A stretch of DNA of 64,000 nt from Tissierella sp032104385. Lineage in GTDB: Bacteria; Bacillota; Clostridia; Tissierellales; Tissierellaceae. The stretch is taken from contig NZ_DAMCHJ010000005.1 in NCBI RefSeq assembly GCF_032104385.1, positions 116,287 through 180,286 on the forward strand. The letters run 5' to 3'. Below, in pieces: positions 1 through 8,952 of this stretch. Both the position numbers and the translations under genes were made by a program. The first letter of the stretch is position 1. Every line of letters starts with the position of its first letter. The notes beneath the pieces were generated by a model. That model worked only from the letters and a program-made list of their open reading frames with translations, searched no databases and had not been told where the DNA came from.

Positions 1-14
1 AGAAATAATATAGT

Positions 15-60
15 AAAAGATAAGTATCAAAAATTCTAAGATTTTTGATACTTATCTTTT
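15..60 (-). terminator. Terminator after mnmA
   Basis: A perfect 20-bp inverted repeat (15-34 against 41-60) has a 6-base loop. On the minus strand the descending arm is followed by an AT-rich stretch. The repeat overlaps the mnmA stop codon at 59-61, so the hairpin starts essentially at the end of the gene. Confidence 0.8.
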
Positions 61-1168
61 AAAGATTTAAATAGAGATGTTTTTTATCTAATGGCTCTAT
101 TGATTCTATGATACAAGAGCCAAGACATACTTCATTTTCATATAATACTGCAGCTTGGCCCGGTGTTACAGCTTTTACAGGATTATCATATTTTATATGG
201 AGTTTTCCATTGTCCAATATATTCACAGTTACAGGTATATCCGATTGTCGATATCTAAATTTGGCAGTACATTTTAATGGCATACTTGGTGTTTTTTCTA
301 ATATCCAAGAAGGTAATTCTCCAATTAATGAGGTGGAATAAAGTGCCGGATTCTTTTCTCCTTGTGCTACATATAGTATGTTTTCTTTTATGTTTTTTCC
401 CACAACAAACCAAGGTTCTCCAGTTCCAACTCCTCCGATTCCTATTCCTTTTCGTTGTCCTAAGGTATAGTGAATAAGTCCGCTATGTCTTCCTATTTTA
501 TTTCCATCTACATCTATAATATCTCCTTCTTTTGCCAAGAGATATCTATCTAAGAACTCATCAAAATCTCTTTCACCTATAAAGCAAATACCTGTAGAAT
601 CCTTCTTTCTAGCTGTATATAAATTATGCTTCTCTGCTAACTCTCTAACTTCCTTTTTTTCCAAATGACCTATAGGAAATATTGTTTTAGAAAGAGCATT
701 CTGTCCTATTCTTGATAAGAAATAGGATTGATCTTTATTATTATCTTTTCCTCTAATAAGGTAATAAACATCTTCCCTTTTTTCTACTTGCGCGTAATGT
801 CCCATTGCTATATAATCTCCCTCTAGATTTAAAGCATAATCTAAAAAGGCATTGAATTTTATTTCTTGGTTACACATAACATCTGGATTGGGAGTTCTCC
901 CTTTCTTATATTCATCTAGAAAATAAGTAAATACTCTATCCCAGTATTCTTTTTCAAAGTTTATAGTATAAAATGGAATATCCAATTGGTCAGCCACTGC
1001 TCTAGCATCATCTGCATCTGCTGTTGCTGTACATATACCATCTTCGTCTTTTTCATTCCAATTTTTCATAAATAGTCCAATAACATCATAACCTGCTTCT
1101 TTTAAGAGTAAAGCAGAAACTGATGAATCAACTCCGCCACTCATGCCTAATATTACCCTTTTTCCCAT
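59..1168 (-). CDS. mnmA: tRNA-specific 2-thiouridylase MnmA
   Basis: MnmA transfers activated sulfur to C2 of the wobble uridine (U34) of Lys, Glu and Gln tRNAs, using ATP to adenylate the uridine. The 369-residue product has the expected family length. The PP-loop GMSGGVDSS lies at residues 8-16. The two catalytic cysteines are visible: Cys99 in PNPDVMCNQ and Cys195 in STGICFIG. The start is supported by AAAAGGAGAAAATT directly upstream. The gene stands alone here, with no adjacent iscS or nifS; the sulfur donor would be encoded elsewhere. It ends in a long hairpin terminator. A tRNA-modification role is secure from the motifs. Confidence 0.96.
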   Translation of the reverse strand: MGKRVILGMSGGVDSSVSALLLKEAGYDVIGLFMKNWNEKDEDGICTATADADDARAVADQLDIPFYTINFEKEYWDRVFTYFLDEYKKGRTPNPDVMCNQEIKFNAFLDYALNLEGDYIAMGHYAQVEKREDVYYLIRGKDNNKDQSYFLSRIGQNALSKTIFPIGHLEKKEVRELAEKHNLYTARKKDSTGICFIGERDFDEFLDRYLLAKEGDIIDVDGNKIGRHSGLIHYTLGQRKGIGIGGVGTGEPWFVVGKNIKENILYVAQGEKNPALYSTSLIGELPSWILEKTPSMPLKCTAKFRYRQSDIPVTVNILDNGKLHIKYDNPVKAVTPGQAAVLYENEVCLGSCIIESIEPLDKKHLYLNL

Positions 1169-1302
1169 AATTTTCTCCTTTTTAAATACTTATTTTTTCA
1201 TATAAATATTATATCATAGTATTTTCTGTTTTTATTATATTTATTAAGGATGCTTTGGAAGAAATAAATTCAAGCTATAATTTTACTATGGTATTGAAAA
1301 TT

Positions 1303-1376
1303 CGTACAATTATTGACAAATAGATACTATTATAATATTATATAGTCCACTGGTTTTTTCAAGATGTCTAGTGGGT
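1303..1376 (+). promoter_or_regulatory. Promoter, operator half-site and 5' hairpin of the GntR gene
   Basis: TTGACA at 1313-1318 and TATTAT at 1336-1341 are separated by 17 bp. Immediately upstream, CGTACAATT (1303-1311) repeats one arm of the large operator at 4851-4890, which suggests autoregulation by the GntR protein. Around the predicted transcript start, 1343-1353 can pair with 1366-1376 (11 bp including G-U pairs) to form a 5' hairpin. The promoter is read directly from the sequence; the regulatory role is inferred. Confidence 0.6.
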
Positions 1377-1403
1377 TATTTTATTATAAAGCAGGTGTAA
1401 AAA

Positions 1404-2126
1404 TTGACAATGAAGAAAGATTTTTTGTATATACAGTTATATAATAAATTTAAGAAAAATATTGAAAATAATATATGGGCAGAGGGGATTAAGTTGCCAT
1501 CAGAGTATGAACTTATGGAGGAGTATAACGTAAGTAGAGATACTATACGAAAATCATTACAACGATTAGCCCAAGAAGGATATGTTTATAGACAAGCCGG
1601 GAAAGGTACTTTTGTGAATAATCTTAAATCTAGATATAAACTTACCTCTTTAGAAAGTTTTTCAGAGCAGATGCTATATATGGGTTTAATGCCATCTAGT
1701 AAGATATTGAGTCTTAGCCTTGAGATACCTGACAATAGAGTTAAGGGTTATCTTGAAATACTAGATGACGAAAAGGTTTATAAAGTTGAACGATTAAGAT
1801 TAGCTAATAATGAGCCAATGTGTTATGAAATAGCTTATGTATCTGAGAGATTATGCCCTGATTTAGATAAACAGGTTTATAATAATTCATCTTTATATAA
1901 AATTTATGAGGAACATTATAATTTGAAGCTGGATTATGGAAATCTATATTTGGAAGCTGAAGGATGCCCTAAAGAGTATAGTCACCATTTAAAAATAAAT
2001 AAAGGTTCACCAATATTGAAAATGAAATGCGTTGTATATACAGATAATAAGAAACCTTTATATTTTGTTGAGAGTTATTATATAGGAACAAAATATGTAT
2101 TTTTTGCAAGTATGCCAAGAATATAA
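1404..2126 (+). CDS. GntR/HutC-family transcriptional regulator
   Basis: A 240-residue protein with an N-terminal winged helix-turn-helix (residues 1-75; LPSEYELMEEYNVSRDTIRK followed by a QAGKGTFV wing) and a C-terminal UTRA ligand-binding domain (about 95-235). This is the HutC/TreR architecture, which usually senses a sugar phosphate or similar metabolite. A TTG start at 1404 is preferred because AGGTG lies 6 bases before it; an ATG at 1410 is the alternative. The gene converges on the EIIC-like/TIM-barrel unit. A half-site of that unit's operator lies at its own promoter, so it probably represses both. The ligand is unknown. Confidence 0.85.
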   Translation: MTMKKDFLYIQLYNKFKKNIENNIWAEGIKLPSEYELMEEYNVSRDTIRKSLQRLAQEGYVYRQAGKGTFVNNLKSRYKLTSLESFSEQMLYMGLMPSSKILSLSLEIPDNRVKGYLEILDDEKVYKVERLRLANNEPMCYEIAYVSERLCPDLDKQVYNNSSLYKIYEEHYNLKLDYGNLYLEAEGCPKEYSHHLKINKGSPILKMKCVVYTDNKKPLYFVESYYIGTKYVFFASMPRI

Positions 2127-2328
2127 AAGTTTAATGAAAGTATTGTAAAACAGTGCTTTTGAATTCATATAAAAAATTTTACATTAACAAGAATAATGAA
2201 TTAGGGACTTATTTATGGACTATAAAAAAGAATTTTATTGAATTGCTAATAAATTAAGTAATGTTTTTATGAAAGTAAATTAATATGGAATTTATATTAA
2301 TGGGGATTAGAGGTTTTCCATAGGCAAT

Positions 2329-2413
2329 AAAAAAGGGGCTTGTTTCATAACTGATTTACAATTATGAAACAGCACCTTTTTTATTTATAAACTATCTTTT
2401 TGAAACAGCCCCA
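2329..2413. terminator. Bidirectional terminator with a third repeat arm
   Basis: 2329-2350 (aaaaaaggggcttgtttcat) pairs with 2362-2382, giving a near-perfect 20-bp stem with T-rich and A-rich flanks. It can therefore terminate the GntR gene and the convergent unit on the minus strand. A further copy of the right arm, TGAAACAGCCCC at 2401-2412, could pair with the same left arm, so two mutually exclusive hairpins are possible. Confidence 0.7.
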
Positions 2414-2425
2414 TTTTGGTTACCA

Positions 2426-3259
2426 TTAGATAAATTTTCTAACTACATTTTGTACAGCTATTTTTGCGGCATCATCAATTGCAGTACCTACTACTAGGAT
2501 ATTAACTCCTGTATCTGAAAAGGCTTTAAAATTACTTAGATTTATGCCGCCCTCTGCAAGTGTGGGTACTTTTACTGATTCTACTAAAGCATAGAGTCTT
2601 TCTTTAACAATTGGATGAATTTCTCCAGCATCTGCCCCTTCATAACTCATGCCAGTCATAAGACCTATAAAATCAATTCCTATACTTTCCATATCCTTAG
2701 CAACTTTAGCTACTTCTTCAGGAGTTCGAGCAGGTAATCCAAAGGTATGAAGATCATCAGGGTGTCCAATATAGGCATCTACAAGCAGACCGTATTTGTG
2801 GGCTTTATTCACTACTTCTTCTAAATCCTTTAAACTAGACTTATGGATGTGAAGTCCGTCAGCACCTGCTTTAGATAAGCTTATGAAAACTTCGTCAGAT
2901 ATTTCTACTGGTACTAACTCATGAAAGCCGCCAGGTATTCCTACAGTTATGAATATATCTTGGCCTACTACATTTCTTATACCTTCAGTAACCTTTATCA
3001 TTTCAATAACTGGTAATTCATGACGTATTTGTTCTGCATCATGCATATTTGTAACACCTTTAAATCCTCTTGCTAAAGCTACTGCTGGATGATTTGGTTC
3101 TATTAATTTCACCCCTGCATTAACTACTGCTTTTGCAAGTCTTGCATCATCTCCAGTTATTCCTGTGCTTAATATTGTAGTCCCTCCATGCAATTTTATT
3201 GCATCTAAGACTTTATTTAAACCTCTTCTTCTCTTGCTTTCCATATCTGATGTAAACAT
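2426..3259 (-). CDS. Putative TIM-barrel enzyme (phosphosugar aldolase/epimerase-like)
   Basis: A 277-residue soluble protein that reads as a (beta/alpha)8 barrel. Regularly spaced segments resemble beta strands (TTILSTGITG, GVKLIEPN, DIFITVGIPGG, GLHIHKSS, LLVDAYIGHPDD, DFIGLMTGMS, VPTLAEGGIN, NILVVGTAID). The C-terminal LAEGGIN and VVGTAI segments resemble the phosphate-binding ends of ribulose-phosphate-binding barrels. There is no signal peptide. Its ATG is preceded by AAGGAGG, which overlaps the end of the EIIC-like gene; the two genes are 1 base apart and certainly cotranscribed. It probably acts on whatever the membrane protein imports. The reaction is not known, and no specific family name is claimed. 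Confidence 0.6.
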   Translation of the reverse strand: MFTSDMESKRRRGLNKVLDAIKLHGGTTILSTGITGDDARLAKAVVNAGVKLIEPNHPAVALARGFKGVTNMHDAEQIRHELPVIEMIKVTEGIRNVVGQDIFITVGIPGGFHELVPVEISDEVFISLSKAGADGLHIHKSSLKDLEEVVNKAHKYGLLVDAYIGHPDDLHTFGLPARTPEEVAKVAKDMESIGIDFIGLMTGMSYEGADAGEIHPIVKERLYALVESVKVPTLAEGGINLSNFKAFSDTGVNILVVGTAIDDAAKIAVQNVVRKFI

Positions 3260-3260
3260 A

Positions 3261-4832
3261 TTATGCCTCCTTATTGATTTTTGATTTATTAACCCTATTA
3301 GCTATTACTGTAATTATAAAAGCAGAAGATAGTCCTACTAACATACTAACCAAGAATCCAAATGGATTATTTGATAGTGCCGGTGCAGTAATGGAAGGGA
3401 CATAAGCAGTACCATGAACATTAAATAGACCTACTGATATACCTGATAATGCAGCTGATATCATTGCTCCTATAAATACTAATTTATCTGAAAACATAAA
3501 AGGATATGCAGCTTCAACAAATGTACCAAATGCTATATTAATGAAAAATCCTGGTGCTGCAATAGCTGCTTCAGATTTTTGTTTTGGAAATAGAATATTG
3601 GCTAAGGTAATACCTGCTGAAACCATTACTAATCCTGTCATATCAACAGCTCCTAAAAAGCTTGCTCCAGTTGTTTCCATTTCTAGTAAAACAATTGGCA
3701 GTATTGCTGCATGATATACTCCTCCTATTATTGCAGGCCAAATTAATAATCCAGCTACGGCTCCAGCTAAAATTGGGCTAAAGTTTACTGCAGTTTCGAT
3801 TATTGATCTTATTCCATTACCTAACATTAAAGTAATTGGTGATATTAAGAAATAAACTATTAATCCAGCAATTAGACCAGATAATCCTCCTGAAATAATA
3901 TTAGCCGTTGTCCCTGGGAAATTCCAATTTAAAGCAAGTCTAATTAAATAGATAGCGAGAATACCTGCTAAGATACCTCCTATTAGCCCACCGATTAATC
4001 CGCCTTTTGATGAGAGCATGCCCGCAATTACACCAGCAACGATTCCAACTTCATCAAGCCCAGATACTTGTTTTGCTGCAATTGCAGCCACTATAACAGG
4101 CAAACCTTGAATTAAAATATTAAATATCTCTCCTAGACTACTAAATGCCGGAATCTTGCTCAGTGCAAGAACTAATGCCATTGCAATAAATCCAGGTAGT
4201 GCAGACATCATTATTCCCCTAAAGCTAATTCTTTGGAATACATTATCATCTGTAGAACTGGTACTGCTTGATGAGCCTCCTATGGTTGGCTTATACTTAA
4301 TTCCCCAATATTTACTTAAGGCCTGTACAGAAGCTACAGCTCTAGTTCTATTGGTTGTACCGGTAGTACCAGAAGTTGAAATCACATTACCGCCTAGAGA
4401 TTGTATAGTAGCCATAGATGTGCCTCCAGTACCTACTATAGGAATTTTTTTGTTTATTGCTGCTTTAATTGAATGTTTATTTGTATTTTTGGGATCAGAA
4501 CTCATTAAAATTAAACCATCCACTTCCCCATTATTAATCTTGTCAGCTATAGCTATATCTTTTTCTTCTGATATAATGTTAATTTCTGAAAGAGGTTTTT
4601 CATCAGAGAAAGCTATTTTATTTTGGATAAGATCCCAAGTGTATAGCCTAGTAGGAGAATCCTTATTTATATTATCCATTGAAGCCTTAGCTCCTATAAA
4701 TTGAATATCTTCTACTTCAATACCTGCTGATTTACATTGTGTTTCAATTTCTCCAAGTAGTTTAAGAGGTTCTTTTCCCCCTAAGTTATAAAGGTTCCCC
4801 CCACTACTACCTAGAATGGCAATTTTTTTCAT
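3261..4832 (-). CDS. PTS EIIC-like membrane protein with N-terminal Rossmann-like domain
   Basis: A 523-residue protein in two parts. Residues 1-190 are soluble, begin MKKIAILGSSGGN, and have alternating beta/alpha character with a GGTSMATIQSLGGN segment. Residues 205-515 contain about nine or ten hydrophobic segments. The stretch around IGGVYHAAILPIVLLEME recalls the conserved substrate-site region of glucose-superfamily EIIC proteins. I see no EIIA-type phosphohistidine or EIIB-type phosphocysteine domain in it, and no neighbouring EIIA or EIIB gene, so ordinary PTS phosphorylation is uncertain. The start is supported by AGAGGAGGT 7 bases upstream. It lies behind the operator at 4851-4890 and is cotranscribed with the TIM-barrel gene. 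The substrate is unknown. Confidence 0.6.
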   Translation of the reverse strand: MKKIAILGSSGGNLYNLGGKEPLKLLGEIETQCKSAGIEVEDIQFIGAKASMDNINKDSPTRLYTWDLIQNKIAFSDEKPLSEINIISEEKDIAIADKINNGEVDGLILMSSDPKNTNKHSIKAAINKKIPIVGTGGTSMATIQSLGGNVISTSGTTGTTNRTRAVASVQALSKYWGIKYKPTIGGSSSSTSSTDDNVFQRISFRGIMMSALPGFIAMALVLALSKIPAFSSLGEIFNILIQGLPVIVAAIAAKQVSGLDEVGIVAGVIAGMLSSKGGLIGGLIGGILAGILAIYLIRLALNWNFPGTTANIISGGLSGLIAGLIVYFLISPITLMLGNGIRSIIETAVNFSPILAGAVAGLLIWPAIIGGVYHAAILPIVLLEMETTGASFLGAVDMTGLVMVSAGITLANILFPKQKSEAAIAAPGFFINIAFGTFVEAAYPFMFSDKLVFIGAMISAALSGISVGLFNVHGTAYVPSITAPALSNNPFGFLVSMLVGLSSAFIITVIANRVNKSKINKEA

Positions 4833-4850
4833 AATATTACCTCCTCTATA

Positions 4851-4894
4851 ATTGTACGTACATTTATATTAATACAAATGTACGTACAATTCAA
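4851..4894 (-). promoter_or_regulatory. Promoter and double palindromic operator (probable GntR target)
   Basis: A perfect inverted repeat has 15-bp arms at 4851-4865 (ATTGTACGTACATTT) and 4876-4890. Each arm contains the self-palindromic core TGTACGTACA, with core centres 26 bp apart. On the minus strand, TTGAAT (4889-4894) and TAATAT (4866-4871) form a -35/-10 pair with a 17-bp spacer. One operator copy therefore sits between -35 and -10, and the other lies just downstream of -10, as expected for repression. The half-site CGTACAATT recurs at the GntR promoter (1303-1311). Confidence 0.75.
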
Positions 4895-4903
4895 TAGTTT
4901 TTT

Positions 4904-5071
4904 CTAATAATTATAGAATATAATGATTATTATCTAAGGCTAAATCCCATTAAAAATGGAGAAATATATGATGCTAAGGTACTGAGTTTATGGGGTAGAC
5001 ATTCTGAATTCGTAGTGCCTATAAAACAAAATAAGATGGTTAAAAAGAAATATAAAATACGGAAGAAATGA
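4904..5071 (+). pseudogene. Possible coding remnant, no start codon
   Basis: An open frame of about 55 codons has a protein-like composition (it includes NPIKNGEIYDAKVLSLWGRH) and ends at TGA 5069-5071. It has no start codon or ribosome binding site. I do not recognise the family. It could be the tail of a lost gene or a chance open frame. Confidence 0.25.
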
Positions 5072-5080
5072 TTGAATAAG

Positions 5081-5124
5081 TAAAATAATGGACTGGTATT
5101 TTAAAATACCAGTCCATTATTTTA
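5081..5124. terminator. 44-bp perfect palindrome, terminator of the secreted-protein gene
   Basis: 22-bp arms (5081-5102 and 5103-5124) are perfectly complementary with no spacer. The palindrome ends 7 bases before the stop codon of the minus-strand gene. Outer A/T runs on both sides make it suitable as a terminator in either direction. Confidence 0.75.
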
Positions 5125-5131
5125 CAAATTT

Positions 5132-5821
5132 TTAAGCATTTATAAGTATATTATTAAGAGTTTCTACATTTTTATTTATAATTTTAAGTAATTCTATTTG
5201 TTGGTCTTGAAGTAATAATATTCTTTCAAAGGACTTTATTGCACCTTTAAAGTTCTTATTTTTTACTAAAACTATATAGTTTTTAGTTTCTTTGGCTATT
5301 TCCCCTACAATATAATCACTTTCTTTAATTTCTTTTTTCAAGGTATCGGTGGTTTGTCGTATTTCCCCATAGGTTTCCACATCAATTTTCCTATCTTTAT
5401 CTTTAATAATATCTGTCATTTCTAATCTGACATCTGTTAAATTTTTCTGTAACTTATTAGATAACTCATATACTTCTTTTGTATTCAAGACAAACTGTTT
5501 CTTACCATTATATTGTTTTTCTACGATGTCAGCTATGGTTTTTACTACTTTAGAACCTTTTTCGTAAATTTCTTCTACTTTTTCAAAAGCTGAAGGATTG
5601 TCATCTTGAAGTTCTAATATTTCTTCAATAGCGTCTTCTAGTTCTGGATTATTAATATCTCCGTAGACTTTAATATTAGAGAAATTATCTGGTATTTTCT
5701 CCAATTCTGTGAGAACATCATTAACCTCCTGGGGAATAATTTCAGTTTCAGCATAGACAAACCCACTGCTAAAACTTATTAATAATAAAGATAATGTTAA
5801 TGCAGTAAAGATTTTTTTCAT
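5132..5821 (-). CDS. Secreted coiled-coil protein of unknown function
   Basis: The ATG at 5819-5821 is preferred because GGTGG lies 5 bases upstream, giving a product of about 229 residues. An in-frame ATG lies 12 bases earlier (5831-5833). The first 24 residues, beginning MKKIFTALTLSLLLISFSSG and ending VYA, form a typical Sec signal peptide. The rest is almost entirely charged and helical (ELEKIPDNF, LEDAIEEILELQ, LSNKLQKNLTDVRLEMTDI), suggesting coiled coils. There are no cysteines and no recognised catalytic motif. It lies downstream of murF in the same direction, so an envelope role is possible. I do not recognise the family. Confidence 0.7.
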   Translation of the reverse strand: MKKIFTALTLSLLLISFSSGFVYAETEIIPQEVNDVLTELEKIPDNFSNIKVYGDINNPELEDAIEEILELQDDNPSAFEKVEEIYEKGSKVVKTIADIVEKQYNGKKQFVLNTKEVYELSNKLQKNLTDVRLEMTDIIKDKDRKIDVETYGEIRQTTDTLKKEIKESDYIVGEIAKETKNYIVLVKNKNFKGAIKSFERILLLQDQQIELLKIINKNVETLNNILINA

Positions 5822-5935
5822 AATACCCACCATCCTTTTGTAATGTTATTTGTAAATATAGGTTGTCTTGCTTCTTATATACCCATTAATTAGCAACTTA
5901 ATAATATTTATGCAATTATTTTATTATTAAATAGT

Positions 5936-7327
5936 TTATACGTTAACCATTAAGGAATTAACTACTTCTTCCATTGCTAATGCCCTTGAGGCCTTTGTTA
6001 ATATTAAGGAATTAGGTATCATTACTTCTTTAATTTTTTTAATTAACTCAGGCTTGTTATCAAAAGATGCTACTCTATCTTTACCAAGATTTATTTTTGC
6101 AGACTCTGCAATATGACGGGATAATGGACCAAAGGTAAAGACATAGTCTATTTTATTCTTATTAATCTTTAATCCGATTTCCTTGTGCATATTGATTTCT
6201 TCATCTCCTAAACCTTGCATATCACCAAGAACAACAATTTTTTGGCTATATCCTAACATAGAATACATAGTATCTAAGGTTGCTAAAACAGAAGAAGGAT
6301 TTGACTTATAAGAATCATTTAAAATGGTAAATCCCTTTCCATGGATTAATTCATTTCTCATTCCTGTTTTCTCTACACTTAGCAAACCTTTTTCAATATT
6401 TTCAAAGGAAATTCCAAAATACCTAGCAACAGCTATTGCTGCAGTGGCATTAAGTACCTGATGTTCTCCTAACATGGGTAAAAAGAAAGTTGGTGAAGAA
6501 GGTTCCTTTAAAAAAAATGAATCTCCAGTTTCATTTATAAAAACAATTTCAGGCTGATAATCATTAAATGGCTTATTACCAAAGGTTTTAACTTCATAAT
6601 CCATAGGGATATTTTCTATTTCCTTCTTCAACATATCATCATCCCCATAATAAAGAAAAAGATTGTGAGGTTTTAATCCTTTTAGTATTTCTAGTTTTGC
6701 TTTTGCAATATTTTCTCTAGTTTTTAAGCCTTCCAGATGTGCTTCTCCTATATTAGTAATCACAGCAGCATCAGGTCTAGCAATGGAGGTTAATAATTCT
6801 ATTTGTCCAAAATTATCCATGCCCATTTCAAGAACTGCCATTTCTGTATCTTCTTCCATGGACAAGATAGTCAAAGGTAATCCAATGTAATTATTGAAAT
6901 TAGCTAAAGTTTTATGGGTTTTATATTGAGTTTTTAAAAGACTTGCTAAGATATCCTTAGTGGAAGTTTTGCCGTTACTTCCTGTTATTCCTATTACCTT
7001 TGTATTTAGTTGATTACGATAGGATTTAGCTAATTCTTGTAAGGCTAATGTTGTATCATCTACAAGAATAAAAGGGAAATCAATATCAGGCATAGTCTCA
7101 TTTTTATTCCATAGGCTAGCCGCTGCACCTTTTCCTATTGCCATAGTAATGAAATCATGTCCATTAAAGTTCTCTCCTATTAAGGGTATAAATAATTGTC
7201 CATGATTTATATTTCTTGAATCTGTAGAAACTCCTGTAATTACAGTATCCTTATATTTCTCTTTTAATCCCGTTCCGCCACACATTTGTTGAATTTCTTT
7301 TAAATTTCTTGTTATCAAAACCTTCAC
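5936..7327 (-). CDS. murF: UDP-N-acetylmuramoyl-tripeptide--D-alanyl-D-alanine ligase
   Basis: MurF adds D-Ala-D-Ala to UDP-MurNAc-tripeptide in the cytoplasm, completing the pentapeptide precursor. The 463-residue length is normal. The Mur-ligase ATP loop GITGSNGKTSTK is at about residues 113-124, NFNNYIGLPLT follows, and the C-terminal domain contains the LNDSYKSNPSS segment typical of MurF. It overlaps ddl by 4 bases (ddl stop and murF start share ATGA), so the two are translationally coupled. This coupling links D-Ala-D-Ala synthesis directly to its use. Confidence 0.96.
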   Translation of the reverse strand: MKVLITRNLKEIQQMCGGTGLKEKYKDTVITGVSTDSRNINHGQLFIPLIGENFNGHDFITMAIGKGAAASLWNKNETMPDIDFPFILVDDTTLALQELAKSYRNQLNTKVIGITGSNGKTSTKDILASLLKTQYKTHKTLANFNNYIGLPLTILSMEEDTEMAVLEMGMDNFGQIELLTSIARPDAAVITNIGEAHLEGLKTRENIAKAKLEILKGLKPHNLFLYYGDDDMLKKEIENIPMDYEVKTFGNKPFNDYQPEIVFINETGDSFFLKEPSSPTFFLPMLGEHQVLNATAAIAVARYFGISFENIEKGLLSVEKTGMRNELIHGKGFTILNDSYKSNPSSVLATLDTMYSMLGYSQKIVVLGDMQGLGDEEINMHKEIGLKINKNKIDYVFTFGPLSRHIAESAKINLGKDRVASFDNKPELIKKIKEVMIPNSLILTKASRALAMEEVVNSLMVNV

Positions 7328-8397
7328 CTCGTATTTACTATAGATTTCTTTTCATTATATCTCTCTAAAGCTAAATTAATTAGTTTTTCTATTAATTCTT
7401 CATAAGTAGTACCATCGGTAGCCCCCCATAAAACGGGAGTCATACTTACAGCTGTAAAACCAGGCATTGTATTTACCTCATTAACAAATATCTCATTTTC
7501 ATCTGTAACAAATATGTCTACACGAGCTAATCCATAGCAATTTAACACCTTAAAAGCTTTTACGGCAGTTTCACGAACCTTATCACTAACTTCTGGTTCT
7601 AATCTTGCTGGTATTACAGGTATTAGTTTACCATCTATATATTTAGCATTATAGTCAAAAAATGGTCTTTCCATAATAAACTCTCCTGGTACGGAAGCCT
7701 TGGGGTTATTATTACCTACTACAGAGATTTGCATTTCTCGAGCTACTAATTCTTTTTCAATAATTATTTTGGAATCATAACGGAAAGCATCTTTGAAAGA
7801 TGCTATGAGTTCTTCTCGATTTTCAGCTCTGCTAATACCAACACTGGAACCTCCATTGGAAGGTTTTATATAGCATGGATAACCAATTTGATCTTCAACT
7901 GTTTCATAAGACTTTTCCTCATTCTCTTTCCAATTATGTAAATTAATTGGAACATATTTTACTTGGGGAATATTGTGTCTTGAAAGTAAATCCTTTGTCA
8001 TCACTTTGTCCATTGCCAAAGCAGAAGATAAGACTTCATTTCCCACATAAGGAATATCCAATAGTTCAAGAAGTCCCTGTATAGTACCATCCTCTCCATT
8101 AGGGCCATGAAGGGCTGGAAAAACTAGATTTTTCTCATCATCTTTAAGAACTTTAGTCAGAAATTCACCTATTGAAAAAGCTATACTGGAAGAACTGGTA
8201 CGCCTCAATTCATCAGGATTATTAATTCTTCCTTCCAATAGACCTAAATTGCACCAAGAACCTTCATTAGTGATATAAATTGGATAAACATTATATTTCT
8301 CTCTATCTATAGCATTAATTATAGCTGAAGCACTTCTAAGGGATATATCATGTTCAACAGATTTTCCACCACATAATACATAAATATTAGTTTTCAT
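7324..8397 (-). CDS. ddl: D-alanine--D-alanine ligase
   Basis: Ddl joins two D-alanines using ATP, supplying the dipeptide used by MurF. The 357-residue protein begins with the N-terminal motif LCGGKSVEHDISLRSA. The ATP-grasp motifs are visible in order: HGPNGEDGTIQG, CYIKPSNGGSSVGISR, and the metal-binding FVNEVNTMPGFTAVS near the C-terminus. A strong AGGAGG precedes the ATG. It is the first gene of the ddl-murF pair. No vancomycin-type features were sought beyond these motifs, and none were noticed. Confidence 0.96.
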   Translation of the reverse strand: MKTNIYVLCGGKSVEHDISLRSASAIINAIDREKYNVYPIYITNEGSWCNLGLLEGRINNPDELRRTSSSSIAFSIGEFLTKVLKDDEKNLVFPALHGPNGEDGTIQGLLELLDIPYVGNEVLSSALAMDKVMTKDLLSRHNIPQVKYVPINLHNWKENEEKSYETVEDQIGYPCYIKPSNGGSSVGISRAENREELIASFKDAFRYDSKIIIEKELVAREMQISVVGNNNPKASVPGEFIMERPFFDYNAKYIDGKLIPVIPARLEPEVSDKVRETAVKAFKVLNCYGLARVDIFVTDENEIFVNEVNTMPGFTAVSMTPVLWGATDGTTYEELIEKLINLALERYNEKKSIVNTR

Positions 8398-8550
8398 ATC
8401 TAACCTCCTATTTTAAACATTAGTTTATTAATAGATTATATCATAATATACTTTTAAATAATTTAATTTTATCTTACAATTCTATTACAATAGATGTTAA
8501 GCTATTATTAATAAAGCAGCTGAGTTTACTATTTTCATAAATGGGGGGAG

Positions 8551-8736
8551 ATGAATAAACTAAAATAGCTTTTCTTACAAATAAAGTGATGGAATAAAAT
8601 CAAAAGATATTTGGAAAATATAAATGCTCAATAGATTGTAAATGAAATTAGTAAAGAAGGTTATCCCATAATTGATATTAACTTCATAGTCATAGGATAG
8701 AATGAACTAATACTATAGCTGATATAAGGAGGGTAA
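8551..8736 (+). pseudogene. Decayed small protein gene
   Basis: GGGGGGAG directly precedes ATG 8551 (MNKLK). The frame is then interrupted by several stops but still reads as protein, for example ENINAQ-stop-IVNEISKEGYPIIDINFIVIG-stop. This pattern suggests a point-mutated gene. The family is not recognised. Confidence 0.35.
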
Positions 8737-8789
8737 AGATTGTATGAAGAATGCTATTTCAATTTATGAATAAAATAAAATTATTATTT

Positions 8790-8952
8790 GTTCCTTTGTC
8801 ACTTTATCTTCTTTAGGACTTGGTTCATATTTCTATTTTCCATAGTTATCAGATTTAATACTACTGAGCCTATTGGAAATACTTGATTAAATGTTATCTT
8901 ATACTTGATTTCATGTGTTTTTATTCTCACTTTCTATATTTTGAGTTCAAAA
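8790..8952 (-). pseudogene. Decayed gene fragment on the minus strand
   Basis: On the minus strand the codons read THEIKYKITFNQVFPIGSVV and, after a frame change, KSDNYGK-stop-KYEPSPKEDKVTKE. A protein-like reading broken by a frameshift and stops suggests a dead gene. The family is not recognised. Confidence 0.3.

Noticed and set aside
4156..4704. Plus-strand open frame of 182 codons
   Set aside because: It is antisense to the EIIC-like gene, which has a clear ribosome binding site, membrane pattern and operator; no sensible motif is seen in the antisense product.
3261..4832. Complete PTS enzyme II
   Set aside because: Only an EIIC-like membrane domain is visible. No EIIA or EIIB phosphorylation site is found in the protein or next to it, so phosphotransfer cannot be claimed.
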